Origin: Siniperca chuatsi
Taxonomy: Eukaryota > Chordata > Actinopteri > Centrarchiformes > Sinipercidae
Length of the DNA: 64,000 nucleotides
NCBI RefSeq assembly: GCF_020085105.1
Contig: NC_058056.1
Location: 19,206,429 to 19,270,428 of the forward strand
Direction: 5' to 3'
Notes under the pieces: generated by a model
Databases searched by the model: none
What the model saw: the letters and a program-made list of their open reading frames with translations, nothing else
What the model was told of the DNA's origin: nothing
Program-made: the position numbers and the translations under genes
Part shown: piece after piece, positions 1 to 14,385 of the stretch
Position numbering within the stretch: position 1 is the first letter of the stretch
Layout: each line of letters opens with the position of its first letter

Positions 1-325
1 CATTTTGCATGGTACATTCAGTACATTCTGAAAGTATACTTCTGATACTGTAGGCAAATAGTATTGTCTTTTTTATTTCTTTTTTTTTTCAACAAGGAAC
101 TTGGTCTTATTTTCTATTTTAATTTTAAAAGTTTTGGGTGCTCAAGTAGCCTGTGGTTTAGTCTGTTTTTTGTGGCTGACCACTGAAGAAAATTTATTTT
201 AGTTTATTTTTTATTATTTAATCTTTGGACTGCTTAAGGTAGAAACACATGCTGTACTCTCAAAGTGTGCTGCACTTGACTGTCTGTCTTTATAAAATTG
301 ACCCATACTTTTACTATACTTGCAG
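1..325 (+). other. pcnt: pcnt intron (partial)
   Basis: Non-coding, T-rich sequence ending in an acceptor (ctatacttgcag) at 325. The donor and the preceding exons lie outside the window. I see no repeat or other gene in it. Confidence 0.8.
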
Positions 326-3300
326 CAGTTACAGCAGGCTGTGGAGAAGCGTAATGAGATAATTGCGAGGCTCAGCTCCAACCTGCAGGAGGCCCTGGCC
401 AGCAGAGACCAGGTACAACTGGAGGCACAGTCACTTGCTGGACAGATTCAGGCACTACAGAGACAACTCCAGCAGGTAAATGCCACTCAAAGCTAAATCT
501 GTTGCACTTCGGGATTATTGTTTCCTAAAGATATTCACTTCACTATTCATATGCACGACAACTGAACTTTTATATTCTCTGAATTGTCTTTCACACAGAC
601 CAGTTTAGAGTTTGTGCGCATCAAAAGTCAAACAGGGACTGAAGTCCTCAACACTCAACAACAGCATGGCCATTGCTCCCAAGATGCAGACATCAGTCAT
701 AAGGAGGCACCATCAGGGAGTGCAGGTCCTGGCACCCAGTCAAGTGTTGAAGACTTCAGCACAGACACTGACAGTGAGACGGACACTATTCTGCACAAAC
801 TGAGGGCTGAGCTGGAAGAAGAAAGGGAGAACAGCCAGCGCATATGTGCTGAACTAGTGGAGGAGATGGAGAAACACCAACATGTGCTTTCTGTACTGGA
901 GAAGGAGAAGAAAGGCAGGGAAGAAGAGCGAAAAGAAAGGGAGGCACAGCTGCAAGACCTCCAGACCCAGTTAAACTTAGTCCAAACTCAGTGCCTTGAG
1001 ATGCAGCAGTACAAAGAGGAGAAGGAGAAGCTGAACAGAGAAGTGCTGGAGCTGAGAAAGAGGCTTCAGGAGGAAGAAGATGCAGAGATGAGATTTAGCG
1101 AGGAGGTGGCCAGCTCTGCCCTTCGTCTCCAGAGCCTTGAGGATGAAAAACGAAGACAGGAGGAGGAGATGCAGAGGCTAAAAGAGGAGCACAGAGAGGA
1201 GGTGGAGAGAGTCAGGCAGCTGTTGGAGGAGAGGGAGAAAGAACTGAAGTTCAGAGAGGAAGAGGTCATAGGACTCAAAGCTTCTAAGAATCGGAAGAAC
1301 CAAGCAAAAGCTGGTTTTAGTTGTGATGAAAGTTTTAGTATTGATGAGGCCAATCTGGAAAGTGGATCTGATCAGGACAGCATGAATGTATCAGTACCTG
1401 GGGATACTCTAATGGAGCGCTACTTGTCTTCAGCTCCTGTAGCACACTCACAATCTTCAGTGGTCAATGAAAGCTTTGAACACTGCCATCAGCTGGACAT
1501 CTCTGCAGATTACAGGTTAGAGAAATGCTAACTGTTATCTGTGTGCGAGTTTCTGTTTTTATGGGCTAGTTAAATCCCCTAATTTGAGTCTGTGCCTTCT
1601 CTTCACAGTTTTGAGCTGAACAGTGAAGTGTTGGGAGATGAACCTCTGTTGTCAGTTTCAAACCGTTTCCCCGAAGAAACCGACAGCCTCCACAACAGTT
1701 CTAGCCCACACTGCTCCCCTGGCATCCTTGTGGCTGATAATACCAACCCTCACTCTCTATCTCAGTGGCTTCACAACTCCACTTCCGGCGAGCTGGAGAT
1801 GAGTAAACTGTCCAAGCAGCAGTTTGAGGAGACGGACCTGGAAAAAGAGCTGCTGAATCAGCAGTGTGGGGAGCTCCGTGAGGAGCTGGCTCTCAAGGAC
1901 AGGGACTTGGATGTGTTAAGGGAGGAAGTCATCAAGAGTGCTGAAGAGCTGGAGGAGGCCAGGAGCAGGTACAGTAATGAAGTTAATTAGGGCATGTGGT
2001 TTTTTTTCTCAAGATAAGTTTCTTTGTATTACTTTTTCAGCTTATGTGTTTTTGTATATTACAAATGTATTATTTCTTGGTGCTCAGTTTCACTTACAGT
2101 ATGCCTGTGCCAAGTTTGATTTTGATGGGAAATTTTTCATCCTAATATTCAAATAAAAAAGTCTTGGTTTCTTTAAAAACAAAAAAAAACACAGTACATT
2201 TTTTTGCCACTGCTTTTCACAAACTAGCTCCAGCTGAATTTTTTTTTTTGTGAACGTTACCTTAAAATTCATGTTTAAAATAAAAGTGAATATACTTGGG
2301 TTAAACTCATCTACTAGTGTTAGTTCATCAAAAAATATAAATAGATGTATTATCTCATGCAAAGTGACTTTTTATTGGTTGCTCAAAGCTATTCTACAAT
2401 TTGAATCCACTTAACTAACTTTTTAAAACTATATTTGTATGTTCAGGTGGGCCCAAGTAACAGAAGAGCTCAGGCAGGCTCTATGTGAACTTGAAGAGGA
2501 GAAGGAGAAGAGGAGACATGTTGAGGAGGATATGAACTTGAAAGCCCATGAACAAGACAACCTGAAGAACAAACTCAGTGCCATAATGGAAGAAAGAGAA
2601 AAGGAGAATGCTGTAATGTTGATGGGAAAGGAAGGTGCTGAAACCTCCCCGCTGGTTCCAGCAACCTCTCCATCAGAGGAGGAAGATAAACTGGTAGGGG
2701 AGCTAAAAAATGAGCAGGAGAAGGAGGCTGCACTCCTGTCTCATCAAAAACAGCAGGAGCTGCTGGTATTGTCTCTGCGGGAGATAAAGCAGGCTTCAAA
2801 CTCTGCCAGACAAAGCCCAGAGCTCAGAGATGACAACCAGCTGCAAACACTACAGGTAATAAGTGGGTTTGTGTTAACGGCTTAATAGGAATGTAAACAT
2901 GCTAGTCTCTGTATGCAGTTATTTTATTTAGATAGATGGAATAATATTCTACAGCAGCAGTAATGTTTGTGCTAAAAGCCTTTAAAGGGAGGACGCAATG
3001 AGTTGATGTGAAAAATGAGTATAATTTACAAAAAGTTTAAGGAATTTCCCTTCCTTTCTCAAGGCTCATTGTGAACGTCTCATGTTGGAGCTAGAGGAGA
3101 CAAAAACAATGCATAAAAGCAGAGCAGCCCTACTAGGTCAAAGGACAATGGAGCTGGATGAAACATTAAAGGATCTTGAAGCTACTCGTGCACAGGTTCT
3201 AAATGGTCAAACAGAGGTGGAGAGATTGCAGAAAGAGCTGGAGAACAGACAGGGCTGTCTTGACAGTGCTGAAAGAGAGAAGAGTGAACTGGAGTCTCAA

Positions 3301-4579
3301 ATCCTCTGTTTGAGACAAAACCTGGCCAACCTGGAGGAGGCCCAAGCTCAGGCAGTGCAGGAGAGGGAGGAGCACATGAGAAAAGAAAAGGAGATGGATG
3401 AACAGATTATAAAAATGGAACAAGTCTTGGAGGAGGAACTGGAACAGTTTGAGAACCTGCTAAAAGCCAAGGATATTGAGGTAAGATAATAACAGTAGAT
3501 TTAATTTGCTATGTTTAATGCAAATCTGTTAGAATTCCTACTGTCAAGAGATCAACAAAGTACAAAATCATTTTTACAGTTGGCTGAAGAGAGGGAGAAA
3601 TGGGAGGAAGAGAGACAGGAGAAGGAGAAAGAGCTCCTTGATGTGAGGCATCACCTGGAGGAGCAGAGGAGGGAGAGGGAGGAGGAGGTGAAGGCTCTCC
3701 TGGAGAAGCAGGTTGTGGCTGTTGAGGAGGCTACAGAAAGGCTCAAGACATCTCACAAACAGGAGATAAAAGCCCTGATGGAGAAACATCAACAAGAGGT
3801 GTGATTTACAAACTCCAATGGCCATTCATTTTACTAATTTAGGCGTTCATTTTTAAATGTTGGAATGTTTAAAAAAAAAAAAAAAGAACAAAAAAAAAAC
3901 AGACTTTTATTTAAAACTCCGAGTTTGTTATTTACTCCTGGTGCCAGCCCCATGATTACTTCATTTTAGTTATTTATTTAGTTAGCAGGATATCTCAACG
4001 TCAAACTTCACAACTTCATGTATTGCATGTTGTCTCTCATTTGATAAAGATTCAGATTAAATATTTGTTATGAACATCATTAAAATAAAAAGAGGATTGT
4101 GTAGCATTAGTGGCGCTAAACTTTGTGTGAGTGCCTTCTAGTCTTGTAATTTCCTTTTATGTTTATCTGCATAAATTCCTAGATTTCTGATTTGAACACT
4201 CACCTGGAGTCAGAACTGCTGAAGAGACAGGCCATTATGGAGGAAGAACAGAAGAGACAGATCAGCCTAATCAAACAGGTATCAGAATTAATAAGAATAC
4301 TCCTGAGCAAGCCTTTCACTCTCAGTAAGACACAGTAACATTTTTATACTATTTGCATTATTTAGCTATTTTTCAATGTTATTTTTCAGCTTCTCATGTT
4401 TGCTATTCTGTCTTCCTCCAGGTGACTGAGCGTGAGCATGAGAGGATGGTTTCAGAGCTGACTGCCAAACACAATGAGGAGCTTAGTCAATTGAGGACAG
4501 AGCTGTCCTTGGAGCTGAGGGAGAGCATGGAGGCTGCCCACCAGGCTGAACTGCAGCAGGCACAGGTATACTTTCTCTC

Positions 4580-4649
<70 letters not shown>

Positions 4650-7600
4650 GTAACATCATCAGCCACAGCATGCTGCAAAATATCACTTCTATCTGTCTCC
4701 CTTAGTTTTTTTCCTCCCTTACATAACCATTTCATAGTCAATGGATTTTTGTCAGTTACAATGACTTGTACTCCTTAGTAGTGCTTAATACTGGTATTTA
4801 GTAACTTTGAAGATTTAGGCATTTAATATTTTCCTGCTTTGCACCAGTTATAATTTAGTATGGAGGATAACTATGTCAGCTGAATGCCTAAAATGTATAT
4901 ATAACACACAACCATCTTTTTTGTTTCTCCCCAACATGCAGTCACTACTAGACTCAGGAAAAATTCTCAGACACGCCATACCTTTTTGCTTTCATTTCCT
5001 TTAGGTCCAAAAGACTGTAGAGCTTGAAGCCTTGCGTCTGAGCCTGACCAATGTCCACATGTCCCAGCTGGAGCACTACCAGGTAAACTTGCAGCAGGAG
5101 CAGGAATCAGCTCTCACCAAGGTCAAGGCATCTCTGAGGGAGACATTTTCCCAGGAAAGTGCCCTCCTGCTGACCCAGCATCAGTTAGAACTGGACCAGA
5201 TCAGACAGCAGAACCTGGAGCAGCAGGAGAGACTGCATGAACTGCACCAACAAGATATAAGTGAGTGCAGAATCGAGTGCTTTTTAGTTGTTCAGTCAGT
5301 GTTCTTTTTCATGTTTGCCCTTGGGTGCACTCAAAATGTGTACCTTTTATGGATGTGGGTGAGTTACCCTCATTCTTTAGAAGCTTGTTCAGGACAAAGT
5401 AGAGCACAATGACAGATGTAACCTTCACATTTGTTGAGATGGGTGAATCTTTTCTTTTGTTATGTATGTTCAGATGAGTTGAAGCAGCAGTGGGAGATGT
5501 CTGTTGCTCAGGAGAGAGCTGCCATGGAGGAAAAGCAGGCCAAAGAGATACAGGTCAAGCTTTATAACAATTGTTAAACAAACGTTGAAAGCCTAATTGA
5601 AACTATTTAAACATCTGTTCTGCCATTTCGTTGCATATTTTGGAAATTATGCCATATTTATTTATTTTAATAATTCAGTTCATCTTGTTGTTCTTTTTCT
5701 CAGGCTCTAAGGTCACAGTGGGATATGGACACTGAGAGCACCAAGTCAATCCTCCAAACATCTCTCTCAGAGACCCAGAACAGCCTTACTGCCACCCAGA
5801 CAGAACTCGCCAGTACCCAGGCCTCCCTCACCCAGACCAATAAAGCTCTAACTGAAGCCCAGGCAGCTCTGTCCCAGACCCAGTCAGAGCTGCTGGAGTT
5901 GGGAGCCAGGCTGGAGAACCTCCAGACCTCCAGTAAGGAGCAGAACCAGAAACTAGAGGAGGAGCTGAAACAAGCCTGGTCTGACAGAGATGCTGCTGCT
6001 CGTGAGTTACATCATTCTACAATCCTTTCAGCCTCCTTTCCATTCCTCACTCAGAGTGCATACTTCCACTAAGGCTTCACAATCCTCTAAATTCATTATG
6101 TTAAAACAACAATACATACAATAGACAATCATGCTGACTGACTGATGATTTTGAAGATGACCTAATTTCTGTCTGCCAATATTAGAGCTTTGTACCAGCA
6201 TGAATTATGCAAATGTTTGACTCATATTCCATGTATTTTGTGTTCTAGTTTATAAATTGTTATTGCTTTGCTGACTCTGTTGTAAATGCTGCTTAGGTGC
6301 TCTCGAGGAGTTGGTTTCTAGTCATAAAGCAGTGCTGCAGGAGAAAGAGCAGCAAGCACTCCACCTAGAGGAGAAGGAACTGCAACTGCAGCAAGAAGTG
6401 AGTTCACTCAAACTCATTAACATCTAGTTAAGTTGCCATTCATTTCTCATTTCAGTACACAGACTCTCGCTTTAATTAATGAAACTCACTTCACTCATTT
6501 AGCTAGCACCAGTCTATAAAATAATAATTTTCCTCTCTGTGAAACAGGTTTTGCGCCTACAGGAGGAGAAGACTTTGCTAAAACAGAGCTCAGAACAAGA
6601 AGTAGGTCAGTTGTGGACTCAGCTGGAGAGCATGAGGACTAGTCGCCAAGAGTTGGGAGGTGAGATTGATACACCAGTCTGACATGTGCTAGACAATGCT
6701 GCACTTTAATCTATTGCATTTATTTAGATACTCACACTTAAAATATTAAACGCTGACCAAGTAAAAGGTTTAGAAAACATGTTGCTTTATTAACAATAGC
6801 TGTTGTCTGTCAAGTAATATGACACACCGAGGAAAAGAGAACCTGAAAAACCGTACTCTCAGACGTCCACTGCATGTGTGTATTTCCAGTTACAGTTCCT
6901 TTTTCTGTCTTTGTTGTCCACCTTACTTTCTCACAGAGCTGAAGGAGCAGCTGCTCGCTCGCTCATCTCGTGTGGATGACATTGAGCGCCTAAAGACAGA
7001 GTTTAATGAACAAAAACAGGAAATCAAAGAGCAGAATGAGGCTGAGCTTGAAAGCCTGAGGAGGTATGAGAACTCAAACAGCCACATAGACACACACAAT
7101 ATTGATGCATTTATTCTCACAAAGGTCTTAACCTCCATTGTTTGTCAATGTTTGAAATGTGGTGTTTAGAATAAAAACTGATGCTCAAACTCTGGCCAAT
7201 ACAAGGCATTCTGTGCAAACCACATTAGTGATAAACAACCACAGTCTACAATTGTCAGTTATCTGTCAAATTTCCTCTTCCTACCCTTTCACTGACCCCA
7301 TGCAAATTATACATTTTACCTTCATCATCCTTTAGGTATTTTGAGCAGCGATTGCGGGTAACAGAGGAAAACTACAGAGAGGAAATTACTCTGCTCCAGC
7401 TGAGACTGGTGGAAGGTGCCTTGGAGGAGTCTGTGCTTAAAACCACAGATGACAGGTATGCCAGTAGGTCTATATGCAAGACCAGATACATGTACTACAA
7501 ACTTGGATCCAATTATTTTTGATATCCGTGCCTTTGATCTCTGTTTCAGTTTCATATCTCAAGGCCAAGCTGAAGAGGAAAAAGATCATGTGCTTTCTGA

Positions 7601-10600
7601 TACTGGCCTCAAACTGGAGAAACACAAGGTGCGCACACACTATGTGAGGAAATTAATTGTGTAAGACATTTTGAAGACCTGCTGATGCTAGATAAAGGTG
7701 TGGTATTGAGTGCTTTGAAATTTGCCACTGTCAAAGTTGCTTAATAGAATCTCTACAAATTCTCCAGCTGAGGTTTCACAAAACAATAGAGTTCCTTATT
7801 TTGTACATACATTTGTATGTATACATACATTTGTATACATACATTTGTACAAGGAAGTATTTGACAGTTTGTGCCTTCAGCTGGAGGAGAAACACGCAAT
7901 AGAGCTTGTCAATCTACGATCTTCTATGGCTCTTTCCTTTAAGGAAGTGCTGCAACAGATCAGACACAAACTCGTCAATCTTTAATGCCTCCATTTCCAT
8001 AAAAACTGAAAAGAAGCTAATATGAGAGAGGTTCTTGGCACACAGTAACCTTTGGGTCATGTTATGCTCGTTCAGAACTAGTTCATAAGACATGATGTCC
8101 GACCATGGTGGAAATCAGTGTTTATGGATGTTCCAAATGGCAAGTGCCCCCTAATCCAATGTCGGAAAGATGTGGACGGAGGAGGTATCCAAAGCTATTT
8201 GACCGTCCAACAAGCAGTTCTGATGGATATCATTACTTGTACATTAGGTGCACTCAGACCTCACTGACCACTACTATGAAGAGCTGCAGGAGATGAAGTC
8301 TCAGCATGCCCTGGACCTGGAGCAACTCAGAGCCAAACTTTCTGAACGTCACTTACAAGGTACTTCACACACACAAAATACAAACGTATACCATTTAAAA
8401 TTAAGAATTTGCCTCCATCTAACTCTGTCCTCTGCATCCTCTTCACTCACACCAATTAACTTCATGTCCTCTCTCACTACATCCATAAATCTCCTCTTTG
8501 GTCTTCCTCTAGACCTCCTGCCTGGCAGCTCCAACCTCAGCATCCTTCTACCAATATATTCACAGTCTCTCCTCTGAACATGTCCAAACCACCTCAATCT
8601 GGCCTCTCTGACTTTATCTCCAAAACATCTAACATGAACTGTCCCTCTGATGTACTTATTCCTGAACCTGTCCATCCTCGTCACTCCCAAAGAGAACCTC
8701 AACATCTTAAGCTCTGCTACCTCCAGCTCTGCCTCTTGTATTTTCTTCAGTGCCACTGTCTCTAAGCTGTACAACATCACTGGTCTCACCACCGTCTTGA
8801 ACACCTTTCCTTTCATTCTTGCTGATACTCTTTTATCACACAACACACCTGACACTTTTCTCCACCCGTTCCAACCTGCTTGCACTCGCCTCTTCACCTC
8901 TTTTCCACAGTCTCCATTGCTCTGAACCGTTGACCCTAAGTACTTAAAGTCCTGCACCTTCTTCACCTCTGCTCCCTGTAACCTCACAGTTCCACCTGGG
9001 TCCCTCTCATTGACACACATGTATTCTGTCTTACTGCAGCTAAGCTTCATTCCTCTGTTTTCCAGAGCAGACCTCTATCTCTCTAGATTTTCCTCCACCT
9101 GCTCCCTGCTCTCACTACAAATCACACTGTCATCCGCAAACATCATAGTCTATGGAGATTCCTGTCTAACCTCATCTGTCAGCCTGTCCATCACCAGAGC
9201 AAACAAGAAGGGGCTCAGAGCCGATCCTTGATGCAAACCCACCTCCGCCTTGAACTCCTCTGTCACACCTACAGCACACCTCACCACGGTCTTACAGCTC
9301 TCATACGTGTCCTGCACCACTCTAAGATACTTCTCTGCCACTCCAGACTTCCTCATACAATACCACAACTCCTCTCTCGGCACCCTGTCATATGCTTTCT
9401 CTAAATCTACGAAGACACAATGCAACTCCCTATGACCTTCTCTGTACTTCTCCATCAGCATCCTCAAAGCAAATATTGCATCTGTTGTACTCTTTCTAGG
9501 CACGAAACCATATTGCTGCTCACAAATGCTCACCTCTGCCCTTAGCCTAGCTTCCACTACTCTTTCCCACAACTTCATTGTGTGGCTCATCGGCTTTATT
9601 CCTCTGTAGTTGCCACAGCTCTGCACATCTCCCTTGTTCTTAAAAATTGGCACCAGTACACTTCTCTAAATAACAACTCAAATATCCTGTGTTGCAGAGC
9701 TTGCCAGAGTTCGTTTGGAGGCTGCAAGGCAGGTTGAGGTGAGACAAGATAATCAGATGATCTATACAACACATTACAAATTGAGTTTATGGGCCATATA
9801 ATGCAAGATTATTGTGATTTTTAATTAGGTGGAAGTGGAACAGGAGATGTGGTGTCACACTGAGGAGCTGCAGACAAGGATGACCATTATCCACACCTTG
9901 GAGAACAGACTGGCTACCTTGAGTAAACAACATGATGCAGAAATGCAAAGGAACAAACAAAAGGTACACACTTGTATATAAGCCTGCATACTAGAAAGGT
10001 AAAAAAAAAAAAATCCAATGATATTTTGAGCGAAACACAGATTTAATGATACAATATGGGAATTTCAAACCATGTTACTTATATATGTGTTCCTGCCAAC
10101 GCCCTACAGTTGAAGCAGGAGTTTGCTCGGGAGCACGTTCATCTTGAGGAAGCTCTGAAACAGGAGAGGGAGCGTGTGCAAGGGGAGATGAAGAGGCTGA
10201 GAGAAGAGCTCCAAGAGAAGCATGAAGCTGAGCTTTCTGCCCTGAGGTCAGACCTTGACAGAGAGATGGAGAAGGAGAGGACACGCCTTGAAAAAGCACT
10301 TCACGAGGAAGAGGAGAAGTTAAAGTCTCTACAGGCTGCACTGGACAACGATGAGAGTAAGAATTTTTGAAAGACACTCATGAGTTGTCAGTAGAATGTC
10401 ATTTCATTATAGCTTCCAGCCAGATCCGAAGTTTTGAAAATGGAATACATTTAAGTAGTGGTTCTCCATCAGCTTGTGACATGTTGTTTGTCTTTTAGGC
10501 CCACAGGTCCTAAAAGTGAGGCAGAGACTGGAGGCCGAGTATGACAGTGAGCTGCACAGGGCAAAGAGCTGCATGGCAAAAGAAATCAAGGAGCTCACTG

Positions 10601-13005
10601 CGCTCCAGGCACAGGGTGAGGAGCGGCTACGCCAAGCCCAAGAGAGGTGAGCTATATTATATACTCAATCTATTTCTTTTGATTATTTTTACATTTTATA
10701 TAATAAAAAAATGAAGATGCCCTTTACAATTTCCAAAATGGCATCTTCATATTGGTTGTTTTTGTGACAAAGGTATTCAATTTACAATAAAACAGAGGAA
10801 ATCAGCAAATCTCATGTTTGAGAAATGATTAACTGATTTTAAATTGATTGTAGATGAATTATTAGTCTAATTGCTTTAGCACTATAGGTAATTATAAACT
10901 ATAGAAAAATAGACTGTTTTACAACTTGTTGTGACATTTATCGTACATGCCAAAATTTCTGCTACAGTGCTGCTATCATGGTCTGAAAACTGAACGCTAT
11001 GCACTACCCCAAGTCACTGGGGACTTTTGTGTTTTTCCTTAAATCACAACAAAAACAGTTTCATCTTGAGGACCCTTGAAAATGCTTTGTTTTTAATGAT
11101 TTGGGGTACTTTTATTTTGTCTGTGTATTCAGCTTCCAAGAGGAAAAAGCAGTGTTGGATCAGAATTTGGCCCAAAAATATGAAATCTCTCTGGCAGAGC
11201 TAAAGAACAAACATCAAACTGAGCTGGAACATGAGAGAGCAACACTACTGAACAAACACTCCCAGGAGATGGACACACTTGAAGCCAAACACAAAGCACA
11301 ACTAGATTCTCTCAGTGCCCGTCACAGAGATCTGCTTGCAGCTATGGCCGTTGAGTTTGAATCCAAACACAATGCCGAGCTTGTTGCCTTGGAAGCAGCC
11401 CTCAATTCCAAACGAAAGGCAGACCTTGAATGTCTAGAGGCCCTCTTTCAGGAGACCAACCAGGCTCAGCTGGAGGCTTTAGAGGCTGAGTTAGCTCGCA
11501 AACACCAGGAAGAGAGGGATGAACTGGAAAAGAGGATGCTGGGTAATATGGACACTTTGGAGGCCACATACCTGAAGGAAGTGCAAGTAAGGACAAGTCA
11601 ATTCTTAACAGAACAATGCCAAGCCTTATGTGGGCAATGTTTGAAATTCTCCAGAAGTACACAATACTGCCCTTATTAAAGGTTTCTCAGTTTATAAGTA
11701 CTTTTGAATGACATTGTCTTTTTAATCAGTCACTGCGTGATGAAAGGGTGCACCTTGAAGAGAGACATCGTCAAGACCTGAATCGCCAGAAGTCAGAACA
11801 TAGGCAGATGATGGAGTGCCATGCTGCAGAGCAGCTGTCCATCAGGGAGGAGCTGAGGAAAGAGCTGGCTCAGGTGCACATAGAGAAGTTTAGTGCCATG
11901 GCAGCAGAGCTCAGCCACGTTCACAAGGTGAGGCATAAAGATGGACCTCTGGCTATCATCTGGTATATGGTCATCAATCAAATTTATAATTAAAACAATA
12001 AGCAAAAATACAGATAATTGACAACTTCTACAGTCGACTTTTATCAAAATAATGGTTTTGTTTTGTTTGGTTTTTTTGTCACGATTTGTTCTTACAGACT
12101 GAGCTGGCTGCTCAAAAAGAGGCCTTAGATACTGAACACTGCAAAGCCCTGGAGACCCTTAAAAAGCAGGTACTTGCACAGTTATCCTTACATTACTTTG
12201 ATTTTCTAATCTCTTAAAAAGCCAAAATTTTAAGTGTCTTCTCATAAGCACACTGGTTATAATGTTGTTGATGCAATCTGAACGTGGCCAAATAAGACAG
12301 AGAAGATTGTAAGCTGTAGGGCTGGGCAATATGACACTATATACCATGACACAATATACTGTAAATCTCTGGTTGTATTTGACCTTTTGTAGGCAATGCT
12401 GCAAATCTCAAAGCACTATATTGGATTTTTAGGATGTTTGCATCAGTGTGTAGAAGTACTTTAAATTGGTGGGTATTTAATTCCCTGGATTTATCAAAAA
12501 CACCTGTCAGGTTATTGTATCGATAAGTTGTTTTTCAATTGATTTTTTTCAAAATGTATCACTATTGCTAATGCAATATAAAATAATGTCACATTACATC
12601 ACAATGACATTACACCTCATCTGTGAAAGAGCATTTTATCCATATTGCAATCCCCTTTGCTGGCGTAAATACATTTCCTTGAAAGTGAATCTTAGTTATG
12701 TTGTTACTAGTTACTGAATTGTAAATCGATTACTCCTATCATAACAAAACAAAATTGATGAAATTATCTAGTAAAGTGTTCTGGACATGCACAAAATACC
12801 TCCACAATGGTTTATGTTGATTTTTTTCACTCTTGCTTTTTCCAGTTTGATGTTGTTTTAATGGTCAGCAAGATTTGATTTGTCTTTGCGTTGTTTTCTC
12901 AGGTTTTAGAACTAGAGCAACAACACGGCACTGCTCTTCAGGAGCTCTCGCATACCTACACTGATGAGAAGGAGCAACTCAGCGAACAGCACCAACTCCA
13001 GCTAC

Positions 13006-13049
<44 letters not shown>

Positions 13050-14337
13050 CTGTCTTTTACAGGGTGAGTTAACATCCAATGCTCTGCCTGGCAAGTTGTT
13101 TAATGGTTTTCAGTGGAGTTCTTGTCTCTCTTAAAGCCCATTAGAGAGGGGATTACACAGTTATTGTTCATCCTTTATAATGGTGCATTTGTGTGTAGAG
13201 GCACAGTATTTATTTGGATTTTTTCTGAGAAACTCTATATGAATGTGAGCATTTGACCAACTGGATATTGTGGTATGAAACAAATACATGTCTGCTGTAG
13301 GAGTTGAGGGGTGTCTCTGCGCGAGAATTGGAAGCATGTCGCAGGGAGCTTGAAGAGGAGTCATCAAGGCAACGTCAGCACTTCCTAGAAGAGGTGGAGC
13401 TCCTCAAAGTCCAATCAGAGGAGAGACTGCAGGACAGGATTAATCAACTGAAGGTAAAAGAGGAGATACCTGGGAGTGATGAGGAAAAATATGTGGATAG
13501 CTTTGAGGCATCCTTTGGCTGAAGAGCTTTAATATTTGTACACCTTTGAGGAAGCCATGTTGCCTGCATATAATCATTCATTTCATGTGAAAAATAAGAT
13601 TATGTTTCTCAGTTTATTTTAAGTTGCGTATTTATTTGACTCGGAGTGCCTGTTTGAGCCATCATTATATAATAGCTCTGGATTATTGAGAGCTGTAGTG
13701 TGTGTGTGTGTGTTGTGGCATTGCCCTCTCTAAGCTCCAGCTGCACCAGTTCATTCCTAGGGATAGCTCTTTCTCTTGGACTCTGTCCCACTGGAGCTTT
13801 ATTCAAACCCAGTTTCCACATAATCCCACCATCATATATGTAGAAGTGTTCTTGTCTCTCTGTTCTCTGAATCTGTGTGCTGCTGGGTTGTGCATGTGTT
13901 TGTGTTGCTGCCATCTGAATAGTGGCTAAATGGGATGGATCTAAGCTTTTTATCCTCTGATGCAGAAGGTTTTAAGACTGAAGGTACTTTTTTCCCCCAG
14001 ACATTTGGCATTTGACCATCTGAAATCTGCAAGCCAGTAGTCAGCCATAAGCCAGTGAGAGACATGGTCAGAGATCTCTTTAGCTGAGGAACAAATAAAC
14101 CTACACTATACTGCAGCTTTTTAAGATGGCAATCTGCATTTTTTAATTGATGTACCAACATCACTGCTTTCTTTGAAGACGGAGTTTGAAGAGCAGAAGC
14201 AGGCTGAGTTTGAGGACCTGAGGCGGAGCTACACATCTGAACAGGAGGAGAAGGAGCGGAGCTACACAGGCAAAATGAGCCAGCTCACTGCCCAACTGCA
14301 GCAGCTAGATGCTGTGGTGACCCAGGTACTAGACACA

Positions 14338-14385
<48 letters not shown>

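Larger units (their letters stand above)
326..9963 (+). other. pcnt: pcnt coding exons, block 1 (20 exons)
   Basis: Exons read from splice sites and phase: 326-475, 599-1515, 1609-1968, 2447-2855, 3064-3480, 3580-3798, 4183-4278, 4422-4565, 5005-5260, 5474-5553, 5704-6001, 6297-6397, 6548-6659, 6937-7063, 7336-7455, 7550-7628, 7881-7946 (or to 7973), 8248-8359, 9698-9738, 9829-9963. All introns are GT-AG. The 599 exon carries an acidic Ser/Thr-rich stretch (TDTDSETD) before the coiled coil starts. The 5704 exon has a low-complexity Thr-Gln repeat (TQTELASTQASLTQTNKAL). The exon at 7881 has two possible donors, both in phase 0 and both weak. A LINE relic sits in the intron between 8359 and 9698. 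Confidence 0.85.

Noticed and set aside
7801-7852. Tandem 'catacatttgta' units before pcnt exon 7881
   Set aside because: Only a few imperfect units; ordinary simple-sequence expansion.
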